This document shows positions 1 to 8,486 of a DNA stretch of 36,004 nt, one piece after another. This DNA is from Rhodovibrio sodomensis (GTDB taxonomy: Bacteria > Pseudomonadota > Alphaproteobacteria > Kiloniellales > Rhodovibrionaceae), in assembly GCF_016583645.1 (NCBI RefSeq), contig NZ_NRRL01000045.1, positions 1 through 36,004 on the forward strand, written 5' to 3'. The position numbers and the translations under genes are program-made. Position 1 is the first letter of the stretch. Each line of letters starts with the position of its first letter. A model generated the notes under the pieces. That model was not told the DNA's origin. It did not search any database and worked only from the letters and a program-made list of their open reading frames with translations.

Positions 1-218
1 CCCACGATCAGAAAGAACGCGTCCTGGATCTTGCGGTGCAGCCAGATGATCCCGGTCAGCCCGCAAAATACCTCGTGCTGACCCCGCTGCTTGATCACCC
101 GGCTGTCGTTGCAGCCGCTCGCGGGGACCTGGGCGCCCGACTCCGTCTCGATGGAGTCCGGTTCGGCGGCGTCGGGCTCGGCGGTGGTGGGCGTGGCGTC
201 GTCCGGCGCGGCGCTCAT
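1..218 (-). CDS. bchN: BchN, light-independent protochlorophyllide reductase subunit N (5' part only)
   Basis: BchN pairs with BchB to form the nitrogenase-like NB component that reduces ring D of protochlorophyllide in the dark, using electrons from BchL. Only the first 72 codons lie in the window; the gene runs off the left edge. From residue 46 the protein reads GQHEVFCGLTGIIWLHRKIQD, which I recognise as the strongly conserved BchN N-terminus; Cys52 in FCGLT corresponds to the first cysteine ligand of the NB iron-sulfur cluster. The ATG at 218-216 is the only good start seen. Before the conserved part lie about 33 acidic, Ala/Pro/Glu-rich residues, a longer leader than I remember for most BchN. 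The gene is divergent from the thioesterase at 539; no bchF is seen upstream, although bchF often precedes bchN in purple bacteria. I am confident of the family. Confidence 0.9.
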   Translation of the reverse strand, partial: MSAAPDDATPTTAEPDAAEPDSIETESGAQVPASGCNDSRVIKQRGQHEVFCGLTGIIWLHRKIQDAFFLIV

Positions 219-538
219 GCGCGTCAGCCTCCCGGGGACAGGCGGTCTCGAGAAACGGGCGCCTTCCGACCCGGCGGCGCGTGATCGGAGCCCGTCTGGC
301 CGCTTCGCCGGCAAGTCCGGTCGCGACCTTGTTTACGGGTAGAAACCCTAACGATGCCCGACCCTGTGGGTCAACTAAGCATGACGTGAAGTGAGCCTGA
401 CACTTCCGCCGGCTTGATCGGGGCGGTCAAGCGTGCCAGTGCTGAGCGTCGCGCCGATCGCGGCGCCCGCCGGCCGCCACGTCCGCGTGGAGGCGACTTG
501 GGGCGGCGCTGCACCTTTCAGGGATCCGCCGCCCCGCC
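219..538. promoter_or_regulatory. Divergent intergenic region upstream of bchN and the thioesterase gene
   Basis: I see no coding region here. A weak inverted repeat CTTGA...TCAAG lies at 413-431, and a GGGT-AGAA-ACCC hairpin lies near 335-346. On the minus strand TTGACC (near 373-368) is followed 17 bases later by TTAGGG, a poor but possible bchN promoter. I looked for the PpsR/CrtJ pattern TGT-N12-ACA typical of photosynthesis genes and found no clear match. The thioesterase start at 539 has only a weak ribosome binding site (AGGGAT). Confidence 0.3.
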
Positions 539-1060
539 ATGAGCGCCTCGAGCGATCCGCCAAGCCAGGGCCTGCATCTCCACCGCGAACGCGTTCGGGC
601 GGACTGGATCGACTACAACGGCCATCTCAACGTCGCCTACTACACCCTGATCTTCGACCACGCGGTCGACGGGTTCCTGGAAACCGCCGGTCTGACGCCG
701 GACCACCGGGCGACGACCGGCGGTTCCATCTTCGCCGCGGAAGCCCATATCATCTATGCCCGCGAGTTGGTCGAGGGGGCGCGGGCCCGGGTCGAGACGC
801 AGCTGCTGGCATTCGACGCCAAGCGCGTGCATCTGTTCCAGCGGATGTATGACGAGGCCACCGGGGCGCTTGCCGCCACGCAGGAAGTCCTCGACCTTTA
901 CGTCGACCTCAACGTCCGCCGGGTCGCGGAGATGCCGGCGGAGATCGCCGGCCGCCTCGACCGGCTCAAGCGCCAACACGATGCGGCCGCCGGCTGGCCC
1001 GAGGAGGCCGGCCGTGCCGTTCGCGGCGTCCCCGCAAAGGGGCCGTCCACACCAGGTTGA
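539..1060 (+). CDS. Acyl-CoA thioesterase-like protein, 4HBT hot-dog fold
   Basis: This 173-residue protein has the signature of single-domain hot-dog thioesterases of the YbgC/4HBT type: RADWIDYNGHLNVAYY at residues 20-35, with the conserved D-x-N-G-H-x-N segment (25-31) that carries the catalytic acid in this fold. Members hydrolyse acyl-CoA thioesters in the cytoplasm; related alphaproteobacterial proteins sit with carnitine and betaine metabolism genes, but nothing here supports that substrate. The conserved domain ends near residue 140, and the last 30 residues are Gly/Pro/Ala-rich and probably disordered. It stops 16 bases before the next gene and is likely co-transcribed with it. The substrate cannot be told from sequence. 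Confidence 0.8.
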   Translation: MSASSDPPSQGLHLHRERVRADWIDYNGHLNVAYYTLIFDHAVDGFLETAGLTPDHRATTGGSIFAAEAHIIYARELVEGARARVETQLLAFDAKRVHLFQRMYDEATGALAATQEVLDLYVDLNVRRVAEMPAEIAGRLDRLKRQHDAAAGWPEEAGRAVRGVPAKGPSTPG

Positions 1061-1076
1061 AGACCCGCTAGTCCGC

Positions 1077-1631
1077 ATGTCCCACCGCCGCCGCCCCGCC
1101 GACACCGCCGCCGTTTCCGATCACGCGCGCCTGCGCCGCCGGCTGCTCGCCGGAGCGGTCGGCTGGGCCGCGCTCGCCTGGGCCGGTCCGGCGCTCGCCG
1201 ACTGCACCGATCCACCGATCCCGGGTGTGGACTACAGCGACTGCAGTTTCGACCGGGGCGACCTGTCGGGGGTGAACCTGACGGAGGCCCGGCTGCGCGG
1301 GGCCACCTTCCTGCGCGCCGACCTGTCGGGGGCGAACCTGTCGGGCGTGGAGGCCTACAATACCAAATTCATCTCCGCCGACGTGACCGGCGCCAACTTC
1401 ACCAACGCCGAACTCTACCAGTCCGACTTTTCGCGGGCGCAAGCCGAAAACGCCTCGTTCGTCGGCGCCGATCTGCGCGCCGTCGAGTTCTACAGCGCCA
1501 ACCTGCGCGGGGTGGACATGACCGACGCCCAGCTGGGCGGGGCCAGCTTCACCAACGCCGATTTGTCGGGCGCCACCTGGACCGACGGCAACTACGTCTG
1601 CTCCGAGGGGTCGATCGGTCGGTGCATGTAG
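1077..1631 (+). CDS. Exported pentapeptide-repeat protein
   Basis: The 184-residue product starts at the ATG at 1077; the same frame is open upstream to 756 but overlaps the thioesterase gene. Residues 1-41 look like a Sec signal: a long basic n-region ending LRRRLLAG, a hydrophobic stretch, and an ALA cleavage site before Asp-Cys. The mature part is a run of A(D/N)LSG-type pentapeptides (for example RGDLSGVNL, RADLSGANLSG, GANFTNAEL), which fold as a right-handed square beta-helix. Four cysteines flank the helix, two near the mature N-terminus (DC...DC) and two at the end (VCSEGSIGRC); in the periplasm these could form disulfide caps. Pentapeptide repeats have no single function, so I assign none. 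Confidence 0.8.
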   Translation: MSHRRRPADTAAVSDHARLRRRLLAGAVGWAALAWAGPALADCTDPPIPGVDYSDCSFDRGDLSGVNLTEARLRGATFLRADLSGANLSGVEAYNTKFISADVTGANFTNAELYQSDFSRAQAENASFVGADLRAVEFYSANLRGVDMTDAQLGGASFTNADLSGATWTDGNYVCSEGSIGRCM

Positions 1632-1685
1632 CGGCCCCGGCCCCGAGGCTGGCCGCCAATGCCGGACCGGGTCGTACGTGCGTAC

Positions 1686-1710
1686 GCGCGCCGTGCGTAC
1701 GGCGGCGCGC
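1686..1710. terminator. GC-rich hairpin after the pentapeptide gene
   Basis: GCGCGCCGT and ACGGCGGCGCGC pair with a 3-base bulge around a GCGT loop, 55 bases after the stop codon. There is no T tract, so factor-independent termination is uncertain. Confidence 0.35.
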
Positions 1711-2014
1711 ACGCTGGGCGGGCCGGTTGGATCGGCGGGTGCACCGGTGCCCCGTGACGGGACCGAACGTCGCGGGTAACATGCCCCCAGCCGAAAACAT
1801 TGACGGGCCGCCGCCGGCCGCGTGAAAGTCCGGTTGGCGGCGCCTCGATAATGTCACGTTGAACGTGGTTGGGAGCCTTAATGGCGTCCGTCTCCGAGGC
1901 ACACCAGGGCCGGGATTCCCGCTTGCACGCAGGAGGAACCAGCCGGCACGGGCGGGGCCCGGAGCCGCGCGGCCGGCCGGCGACGGGCGCCGCCCGCGGT
2001 CCGGGAGGTGTGTG
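1711..2014 (+). promoter_or_regulatory. Upstream region of the DUF6880 gene
   Basis: No gene is supported here, although the frame of the next gene stays open back to a TTG at 1859. A TTGACG hexamer near 1800 has no convincing -10 partner. A 13-base palindrome CACGTT-G-AACGTG lies at 1855-1867. A strong ribosome binding site (GGGAGG, 2003-2008) fixes the start of the next gene at 2015. Confidence 0.3.
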
Positions 2015-3475
2015 ATGACGCGTCCCGACCAGCCCGCCGGCGGCAGCCATCTGATTCCCGAGACCGCGGTCACGGAAGCCAACCTGACCAAGCTGGACGC
2101 GCAGCGGCTGGCGCGCATCCTGGCCGAGCAGTCGACCCGCAACCGCCAGCTGCGCCGGCGCCTGCAGACCGAGCTGGCCGCGCAGCGCGGCGTCGAGGCG
2201 CTGGCGCAGGATATCCGCGGGCGCCTTGAGCTGGTCCTGCAGCCGGGCAGCCGGCACGAGATCCGGCACAAGCCGCGGCGGCTGGTCAACGAGCTGGAGG
2301 CGGAACGCGAGGCGATCGTCGACACGCTTGCCGCGCAGGCGCCCGACGCCGCGTTCGATTTGCTGCTGCGCTTCATCGACATGCATGCCGAGGTGATGGC
2401 TAACGTCGACGACGCCGACGGGCGCGTCGCCCACGTGTTCTACAAGGCCTGCTGCGACCTCGGCCCGATCGCGGAGGCGGCGCGCATCCGCTCCAGCCAG
2501 CTGGCACGCACGATCGTGCAACTGATCCTGGACGACCCGTACGGTCTGTACGACGGGCTGATCACGACCCTGTCGGACGCGCTCGGCGACACCGGGCTCG
2601 CCATGCTCGGGCACGAACTGTTGTCCAAGCGCGAGGCGATCCTGGCCGGGACCCAGGCGAGCACGCCGTACGGCCTGCCCAACGTCTCGGTGGTCAACGC
2701 CCGGCTGCGCGAGGTCTACGAGTGCCGGGAGGATGTCGACGGTCTGATCTCGACCTACACGACCGCGGAGATGAGAAGCGCGCGGGTCGCGGCCTATCTG
2801 GCCCGCCGGCTGGCCGACGCCGAGCGCGCGCAGGAGGCGCTGGCGCTGCTCGACTCCGCGCCGCCGACCGCGGACAACCACTACTTCGGCGAGTACGACT
2901 GGATCAGCGCCCGGATCGAGGCGCTGGAAACCAAGGGCGCCTGGGCGGAAGCTCAGGAATTGCGGCTCTCCACCTTCCCGGCGACCCCGAGCGCGGCGCA
3001 CCTGAAGGCCTACATCAAGCGCATCGCCGGCGTTGCCGACGACGCGGAGAGCGAACGCGCGGCCCGGGCCTTCCTGGAAAAGCGCCGGCCCACCCGGGCC
3101 GACGCGCTGGCGTTCCTGGTGTCCTGGCTCGCCTTCCAGCACGCCGCCCGGCTGGTCCGGATTCAGACCGGCGACGGCGCGCGCCCGCAGCGCGAGGTCC
3201 TGGTGCCCGCGGCTGCCTACGTCGAGCCGAGCTATCCGCTGGTCTCGGTCGCCCTGCGCCGGGCGCTGATCGAGGACGCGCTGACCCTGGCGCGCGCCAG
3301 CCGCTACCCGGACGCCGCCCAGAACATCCGCGAACTGGAGGCCCTGGACGCCCAGATCGCGAGTTACGAGGCGTTCGAGACCCACGAGCAGTTCGTCACC
3401 CGCCTGCGCACCGAACACCCGCGCAAGCCCCGCTTCTGGTCGCGCGTCGACCGCAGCGACGCGGCCGCCGGGTAG
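2015..3475 (+). CDS. DUF6880 family protein
   Basis: The 486-residue product starts at the ATG at 2015, chosen for its GGGAGG ribosome binding site seven bases upstream; an in-frame TTG at 1859 would add 52 low-complexity residues. The N-terminus (NLTKLDAQRLARILAE, then RRRLQTELAAQ and a RPRRLVNELEAEREAI-like segment) matches from memory the alphaproteobacterial DUF6880 family. The protein is almost entirely helical and Ala/Arg/Leu-rich, with repeat-like helix pairs resembling TPR or HEAT arrays. No signal peptide, membrane segment or catalytic motif is visible. Its function is unknown. It stands alone, with 173 bases before folP. Confidence 0.7.
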   Translation: MTRPDQPAGGSHLIPETAVTEANLTKLDAQRLARILAEQSTRNRQLRRRLQTELAAQRGVEALAQDIRGRLELVLQPGSRHEIRHKPRRLVNELEAEREAIVDTLAAQAPDAAFDLLLRFIDMHAEVMANVDDADGRVAHVFYKACCDLGPIAEAARIRSSQLARTIVQLILDDPYGLYDGLITTLSDALGDTGLAMLGHELLSKREAILAGTQASTPYGLPNVSVVNARLREVYECREDVDGLISTYTTAEMRSARVAAYLARRLADAERAQEALALLDSAPPTADNHYFGEYDWISARIEALETKGAWAEAQELRLSTFPATPSAAHLKAYIKRIAGVADDAESERAARAFLEKRRPTRADALAFLVSWLAFQHAARLVRIQTGDGARPQREVLVPAAAYVEPSYPLVSVALRRALIEDALTLARASRYPDAAQNIRELEALDAQIASYEAFETHEQFVTRLRTEHPRKPRFWSRVDRSDAAAG

Positions 3476-3545
3476 CCGGTGCCGTCCGCGCGATCGGGGT
3501 CCGGCGGCTTTTCGGCAGGCGCAGACCGGGTGGCGCGCCTCGACA

Positions 3546-3562
3546 CGGGCGCGTCGCGCCCG
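3546..3562. terminator. Short hairpin between the DUF6880 gene and folP
   Basis: CGGGCGC-GTC-GCGCCCG forms a perfect 7-bp stem about 70 bases after the stop codon. No T tract follows. Confidence 0.35.
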
Positions 3563-3648
3563 GCTCAGTGTTAAGTCGAAGGGTGGGACGTCGAAGCGAT
3601 TTCTCCGCTCTTTCTCCGACCGCCCCCGAGCGCCTATAACCCCCGGCC

Positions 3649-4713
3649 ATGAGCGAGCAGGTGTATTTCACGCCCGCCTGGATCGGCGGGCCGCAGGCGA
3701 CCCCGGAGTCCGCGCTTCCCTTGGCGGGCGGCGGCTTGCGCTTCGGCGCCTGCGAGGTCGCCCGGCGCGATGCGGCGACGCCGTGGCAGGTCAGGCGCGA
3801 GCTCCTGGCGATCCCGGATCTGGTCGGCGTCGACGGCGCGCGCGACTGGCTGCGCGCGCTCTCCGGCCCGCGCGCGGAGATCGCCGGCCTCGGCTTCGAC
3901 CGGCCGCGGGTGATGGGCGTGATCAACTGCACCCCCGACAGCTTTTCCGACGGTGGCGAGCGGTTCGACGCCGACCGGGCGGTCGCCGACGGCCTTGCGA
4001 TGTGGCAGGCGGGCGCGACGATCCTGGATGTCGGCGGCGAATCCACCCGCCCCGGCGCCGAGCCGGTCGCGGTCGAGGAGGAACTGCGCCGGATCCGGCC
4101 GGTGGTCGAGCGGCTGGCGGCCGCGGGCTGCCGGGTGTCGATCGACACCCGCAACGCGCCGGTGATGCGCGCGGCGGTGCAGCTCGGCGCCCGGATCGTC
4201 AACGACGTCAGCGGCCTGACCCACGACGCCGACGCCATGGCCACCGCGGCCGAACTGGATGTGCCGGTGATCCTGATGCACATCCAGGGGACGCCGCAGA
4301 CGATGCAGAAGAACCCGGCCTACGACGACGCCGCGCTGGACGTCTACGACGAGCTGAAGGCGCGCGTCGATGCCTGCTCCGGTGCCGGGATCGGTCGGGA
4401 CAAGATCGTCGTCGATCCCGGGATCGGTTTCGGCAAGACGGTGCAGCACAACCTGGAACTGCTGAACCGGGTGGCGCTGTTCCAGGGGCTGGGCTGTCCG
4501 GTGCTGCTCGGCATCTCGCGCAAGTCGACGATCGGTAAGCTGGCCGGCGGCGCGCCCGCGGGCCGGGACCGATTGCCGGGCTCGCTCGCCGCCGCGGTCA
4601 TGGGGGCGTCGCGCGGCGTGCAGGTGATCCGCGTGCATGACGTGGCGGAGACGCGGCAGGCTCTTGCGGTCTGGCAGGCAGGCGAACTGGCCGAAGCACC
4701 GGCAGGGCCGTAA
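3649..4713 (+). CDS. folP: Dihydropteroate synthase
   Basis: FolP condenses p-aminobenzoate with dihydropterin pyrophosphate to dihydropteroate in folate synthesis; it is the sulfonamide target. All family motifs are present: MGVINCTPDSFSDGG (89-103), DVGGESTRPGA (127-137), DPGIGFGK (256-263), the SRK loop (290-292) and RVHDV (328-332). At 354 residues it is longer than the E. coli enzyme (about 280) because of roughly 85 extra N-terminal residues, a feature common in alphaproteobacterial FolP. It is followed by glmM after 125 bases and then thiD, a conserved order; the ftsH gene that often precedes folP in relatives is absent here. Confidence 0.95.
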   Translation: MSEQVYFTPAWIGGPQATPESALPLAGGGLRFGACEVARRDAATPWQVRRELLAIPDLVGVDGARDWLRALSGPRAEIAGLGFDRPRVMGVINCTPDSFSDGGERFDADRAVADGLAMWQAGATILDVGGESTRPGAEPVAVEEELRRIRPVVERLAAAGCRVSIDTRNAPVMRAAVQLGARIVNDVSGLTHDADAMATAAELDVPVILMHIQGTPQTMQKNPAYDDAALDVYDELKARVDACSGAGIGRDKIVVDPGIGFGKTVQHNLELLNRVALFQGLGCPVLLGISRKSTIGKLAGGAPAGRDRLPGSLAAAVMGASRGVQVIRVHDVAETRQALAVWQAGELAEAPAGP

Positions 4714-4838
4714 GCCGGCTGCCGGCTGCCGCCGGACTTTGCGCGCATCGGCAGGCAGCCTTAAAGTGGCGCGCGGCGCGTCCGGGCAGGGGACGATCCA
4801 TTGTGCGGGGGATTCCAGATGTTAGTGAAGGACGCAGC

Positions 4839-6224
4839 ATGACCCGCGAGCTTTTCGGCACCGACGGCATTCGCGGCACCGCCAACCGCGACCCAGTGAC
4901 GGCCGAGACCGCGATGGCCGTCGCCATGGCCGCCGGCGAGCAGTTCCGCCGCGGCGACCACCGGCATCTGGTGGTGATCGGCAAGGACACGCGGCTGTCC
5001 GGCTACATGCTGGAGCCGGCGCTGACCGCCGGCTTCGTCGCCGCGGGCATGGACGTGGTGCTGACCGGCCCGATCCCGACGCCGGCGGTCGGGATGCTGA
5101 CCCACTCGCTGCGCGCCGACCTGGGCGTGGTCATCTCCGCCTCCCACAACCCGTTCGCCGACAACGGCATCAAGCTGTTCGGCCCGGACGGCTATAAGCT
5201 GTCCGACGCGGTCGAGGCGGAGATCGAGCGCCGGGTGCATCAGGGCGTCCACGGCAGCCGCGCCGCGCCCGACCAACTGGGCCGCGCCCGCCGCCTGGAC
5301 GACGCCGACGGCCGCTACATCGAGTTCGTCAAAAGCACCTTTCCGCGGCGGCTGCGGCTGGACGGCCTCAAGATCGTCGTCGATTGCGCCCACGGCGCGG
5401 CCTATAAGGTCGCGCCGCGGGTGTTCTACGAACTGGGGGCCGAGGTCGTGCCGATCGCCTGCGATCCGGACGGCTTCAACATCAACCAAGCCTGCGGCGC
5501 GACGGCACCGGAAGCGATGCAGCAGGCCGTCGCCGCGCACGGCGCGCAGATCGGCCTGGCGTTGGACGGCGACGCCGACCGCCTGATCGTGGCCGACGAG
5601 CACGGGCGGCTGATCGACGGCGACCAGCTGATGGGCCTGGTCGCCGGTTTCATGCAGGCCGAGGGAGCGTTGTCGGGCGGCGGTTTGGTCGCCACTGTCA
5701 TGTCCAACCTGGGCCTGGAGCGCCATCTGAAGGCACGCGGGCTCAAGCTCGTGCGCACTCCGGTCGGCGACCGCTACGTCGTCGAGCGGATGCGCCAGGA
5801 CGGCTACAACGTCGGCGGCGAACAGTCCGGCCATATCGTGCTATCCGACTACACCACCACCGGCGACGGCCTGATCGCGGCGCTGCAGGTGCTGGCGGTG
5901 CTGGTCGAGACGCAGCAGTCGGCCAGCCAGGCGCTGAGCGTGTTCGAGCCGGTGCCGCAGAAGCTCACCAGCGTGCGCGTGGCCGATCGCACGGTGCTGG
6001 AGGATAGCCGGGCCCAGGAAGCGATCGCTGCGACCCAGCACGAACTCGCCGACCAGGGGCGGCTGGTGATCCGCGCCTCCGGCACCGAGCCGAAGATCCG
6101 CGTGATGGCGGAGGCGGACGACGGCGAGCTGGTGAACCGGCTGGTCGACCAGCTGGCCGATCGGATCCAGATGATCGCCGAGGACCGCGCGGCTACGGAC
6201 AAGCACACCAAGGCCGCCGAGTAA
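4839..6224 (+). CDS. glmM: Phosphoglucosamine mutase
   Basis: GlmM interconverts glucosamine-6-phosphate and glucosamine-1-phosphate, feeding UDP-GlcNAc for peptidoglycan and lipid A. The 461-residue protein begins MTRELFGTDGIRG as expected; the start at 4839 is set by AAGGA seven bases upstream. The phosphorylated serine is Ser102 in SASHNP, the same number as in E. coli. The magnesium loop DGDADR lies at 243-248, a sugar-binding GGEQSGH follows in the middle, and the phosphate-binding RASGTEPKIRVM is near the C-terminus. An earlier in-frame GTG at 4803 is not needed. Likely in one operon with folP and thiD. Confidence 0.96.
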   Translation: MTRELFGTDGIRGTANRDPVTAETAMAVAMAAGEQFRRGDHRHLVVIGKDTRLSGYMLEPALTAGFVAAGMDVVLTGPIPTPAVGMLTHSLRADLGVVISASHNPFADNGIKLFGPDGYKLSDAVEAEIERRVHQGVHGSRAAPDQLGRARRLDDADGRYIEFVKSTFPRRLRLDGLKIVVDCAHGAAYKVAPRVFYELGAEVVPIACDPDGFNINQACGATAPEAMQQAVAAHGAQIGLALDGDADRLIVADEHGRLIDGDQLMGLVAGFMQAEGALSGGGLVATVMSNLGLERHLKARGLKLVRTPVGDRYVVERMRQDGYNVGGEQSGHIVLSDYTTTGDGLIAALQVLAVLVETQQSASQALSVFEPVPQKLTSVRVADRTVLEDSRAQEAIAATQHELADQGRLVIRASGTEPKIRVMAEADDGELVNRLVDQLADRIQMIAEDRAATDKHTKAAE

Positions 6225-6259
6225 CAGCCAGGGTCGCGGCAAACTGCGAAGGAAGCGCC

Positions 6260-7072
6260 ATGCCGGAGCGCATGCAAGGACGCGTGCTGATCGTCGCCGG
6301 GTCGGATTCCGGCGGCGGTGCGGGCCTGCAGGCGGACATCAAGACGGTGACCGCGCTGGGCGGCTTCGCCATGACCGCGGTGACCGCCCTGACCGCGCAG
6401 ACGACCCAGGGTGTCCACGGCGTCCAGGGCGTCGAGCCCGCGTTCATCCAGCAGCAGATGCGCGTCACCCTGGACGACCTGGGCGCGGACTGCATCAAGA
6501 CCGGCATGCTGCACAGCACCGAGGTGATCGAGGCGGTCGCCGAGGTCCTGCGCGAGGTGCCGGACATCCCGGTCGTCGTCGATCCCGTGATGGTGGCGCA
6601 GAGCGGCGCCGACCTGCTGCACCCGGCGGCGGTGCGCAGCCTGCTGCGGAGCATCCTGCCGCACGCCGCCCTGCTGACCCCGAACCTGCCGGAAGCGGAG
6701 AAGCTGGCCGGCCTGTCGATCCCCGATATCGATGCGGCGGAGCACGCCGCCAATACCCTGCTCACGCTGGGCGTGCCGGCCGCCCTGCTGAAGGGCGGGC
6801 ACCTGACCGGCGACGAGCTGACCGATATGCTGGTAACCGAGACCGGCCTGGAACGCTTCACCGATCCGCGGATCCCGACCGAGCAAACACATGGGACCGG
6901 CTGCACGCTCGCCAGTGCGATCGCGACCGGGCTCGCCCAGGGCCTCGACCTGCGCCAGGCGGTGGTCCGCGGCCGCGCCTATCTGCGCGGCGCGCTCGCG
7001 CACGCGCCGGGCTTCGGCCGCGGGCAGGGCCCGGTCAACCATGCCTGGGCGATCCCGCGGTTCGACGGGTAG
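6260..7072 (+). CDS. thiD: Hydroxymethylpyrimidine/phosphomethylpyrimidine kinase
   Basis: ThiD phosphorylates HMP twice to HMP-PP for thiamin synthesis. The 270-residue protein has the ribokinase-like features of the family: VAGSDSGGGAGLQADIK at residues 12-28, VVVDPVM at 106-111, LTPNLPEAE (139-147) and the anion-hole and catalytic segment HGTGCTLASA (211-220, Cys215). The start at 6260 follows a clear GAAGGAAG site and lies 35 bases after glmM, so co-transcription is likely. I saw no TPP riboswitch before it, as expected for an internal operon gene. Confidence 0.93.
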   Translation: MPERMQGRVLIVAGSDSGGGAGLQADIKTVTALGGFAMTAVTALTAQTTQGVHGVQGVEPAFIQQQMRVTLDDLGADCIKTGMLHSTEVIEAVAEVLREVPDIPVVVDPVMVAQSGADLLHPAAVRSLLRSILPHAALLTPNLPEAEKLAGLSIPDIDAAEHAANTLLTLGVPAALLKGGHLTGDELTDMLVTETGLERFTDPRIPTEQTHGTGCTLASAIATGLAQGLDLRQAVVRGRAYLRGALAHAPGFGRGQGPVNHAWAIPRFDG

Positions 7073-7090
7073 GGGGCAGTCGCCCGTTCT

Positions 7091-8302
7091 TCAGGACGTC
7101 GCGGCGCCCGCCGGGATCTCCGGAATGTCGACCTTTTTCCCGCGCGGGATTTCGCCGTGCGGATCGTACATCGGCAGCGCGCAGACCTCGCCCCGATGGC
7201 TGGCGCCGTCGTAGCAGGTCACGGCCAGTTCGGTGCCCGGCTCGAGGGCGGGATCGTCGAGCCGGACGATCGCCACCCCGCATTGCTGGAACGGCGACCA
7301 CGCGGTCGAGCAGACGCGGCCGACCGGGGCGCCGTCGCGGCTTAGCGTGCGGCCGATCCGGGCCACGCCGCCGCTCGTGCGCAGGCCCCAGGTGCGCCGA
7401 CGCTGGTCGCACGACGCCAGCGCGGCCTGGCCGACGAACGCGTCCTTGTCCAGCCGGACCATCGCGCCCAGCCCGGCGGCGAACGGCGTCACCGTCTCGT
7501 CGAAGTCGGAGCCGGCGTTCAGCAGTCCGCCCTCGATCCGGCGGGCGCCGCCGATGGCGACCGGCGTCAGGCCGTAGGGCTTGCCGGCCGCCAGGATACG
7601 CTCCCCGACCGCTTGTGCGTCGATCTTCGGATCAAGGTAGAATTCGAAGCCGAGTTCGTTGGTGAAGCCGGTGCGGGTGATCAGCACGTCTTGGCCGGCG
7701 ATCCTCACCCAGGCGGCATCGAAATAGCCGAACGGCTCGGGGACCGGGCCGTCGACCGCGTCCGCCAGGACCCGCAGCGCGTCGGGACCCTGCACCTGGC
7801 TGATCCAGACGTCCGGGTCCAACACCGCGACGTCCATGCCCTCCGCGTGCGCCTTCAGCCAGTGCGTCAAGTCGCCGTCCGCCTGACCGTACCAGAAGCG
7901 GTCGTCGGATAGGCGTACCAGGACGCCGTCCATCAGCATGCCGCCATCCGGGAAGCAGGCGATTTGATAGCTGCAGCGGCCCACCTTGGTCTTCGCCACA
8001 TCCCGGGTGAAGACGCGGTTCAGCAGCCGCACGGCGTCCGGACCGCGGACCTCGATCGGCAGTTCGCCGGTGTGCCGCAGGATCACCTGGCGCCGCAGCC
8101 TCCAGTAGGCCGCGTCGCGCGACATGTTGGTCATGCTCATCGCGGTCAGGCGGCGGTTGTACAGCGTGTACTCCGGCTCGTACGGCAGTTCCTGGTAGAC
8201 CAGCGGGTGCGGCACCATGGTGCGGGCGAACTCGGTCGCTGGTGCCGCGTCGCTTTCGCGCGGCAGCACGGCAAAGCGGACGTTTCGGGGCGGCTGTGGC
8301 AT
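7091..8302 (-). CDS. GcvT-family folate-binding protein (aminomethyltransferase-like, possibly a demethylase)
   Basis: This 403-residue protein belongs to the GcvT/DmdA/YgfZ superfamily. Conserved segments include IEVRGPDAVRLLNRVFTRDV, GMLMDGVLVRLSDDRFW, QVQGPDALRVLAD, a tetrahydrofolate-type GFTNELGFEFYL, and the C-terminal barrel (DAFVGQAAL). The N-terminal YTLYNRRLTAMSM recalls the DmdA (DMSP demethylase) branch more than glycine cleavage GcvT, and no gcvH or gcvP is nearby. A one-carbon demethylase acting with tetrahydrofolate is the best guess; the substrate is unknown. I chose the ATG at 8302; a TTG at 8386 would add 28 residues. The gene lies downstream of, and on the same strand as, the MocR-type regulator, 184 bases away. 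Confidence 0.65.
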   Translation of the reverse strand: MPQPPRNVRFAVLPRESDAAPATEFARTMVPHPLVYQELPYEPEYTLYNRRLTAMSMTNMSRDAAYWRLRRQVILRHTGELPIEVRGPDAVRLLNRVFTRDVAKTKVGRCSYQIACFPDGGMLMDGVLVRLSDDRFWYGQADGDLTHWLKAHAEGMDVAVLDPDVWISQVQGPDALRVLADAVDGPVPEPFGYFDAAWVRIAGQDVLITRTGFTNELGFEFYLDPKIDAQAVGERILAAGKPYGLTPVAIGGARRIEGGLLNAGSDFDETVTPFAAGLGAMVRLDKDAFVGQAALASCDQRRRTWGLRTSGGVARIGRTLSRDGAPVGRVCSTAWSPFQQCGVAIVRLDDPALEPGTELAVTCYDGASHRGEVCALPMYDPHGEIPRGKKVDIPEIPAGAATS

Positions 8303-8486
8303 GCGGCCATCCGATTTGTTGAAGCCGGGGGCGGGCGCGACCCGGGGCGCGCCGGGATCGCCGGCACGACGCGCCGGCTCAGCCAACGCGTCGAACGGTC
8401 GCAGGTCGGCTTAGCAGGTTTTGGCCGCCCGATGCACGCATTTCGTCGGCCGCATCGGGTTCACCCTGGCGGCGCGCAAGCAGGCG

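Noticed and set aside
36..342. Two plus-strand reading frames over the bchN start
   Set aside because: They are antisense or shifted shadows: Gly/Arg-rich, no family resemblance, while the opposite strand encodes a conserved BchN N-terminus.
219..538. PpsR/CrtJ site upstream of bchN
   Set aside because: No TGT-N12-ACA pair in this interval.
6225..6259. TPP riboswitch before thiD
   Set aside because: Only 35 bases separate thiD from glmM, and no THI-box-like sequence is seen.
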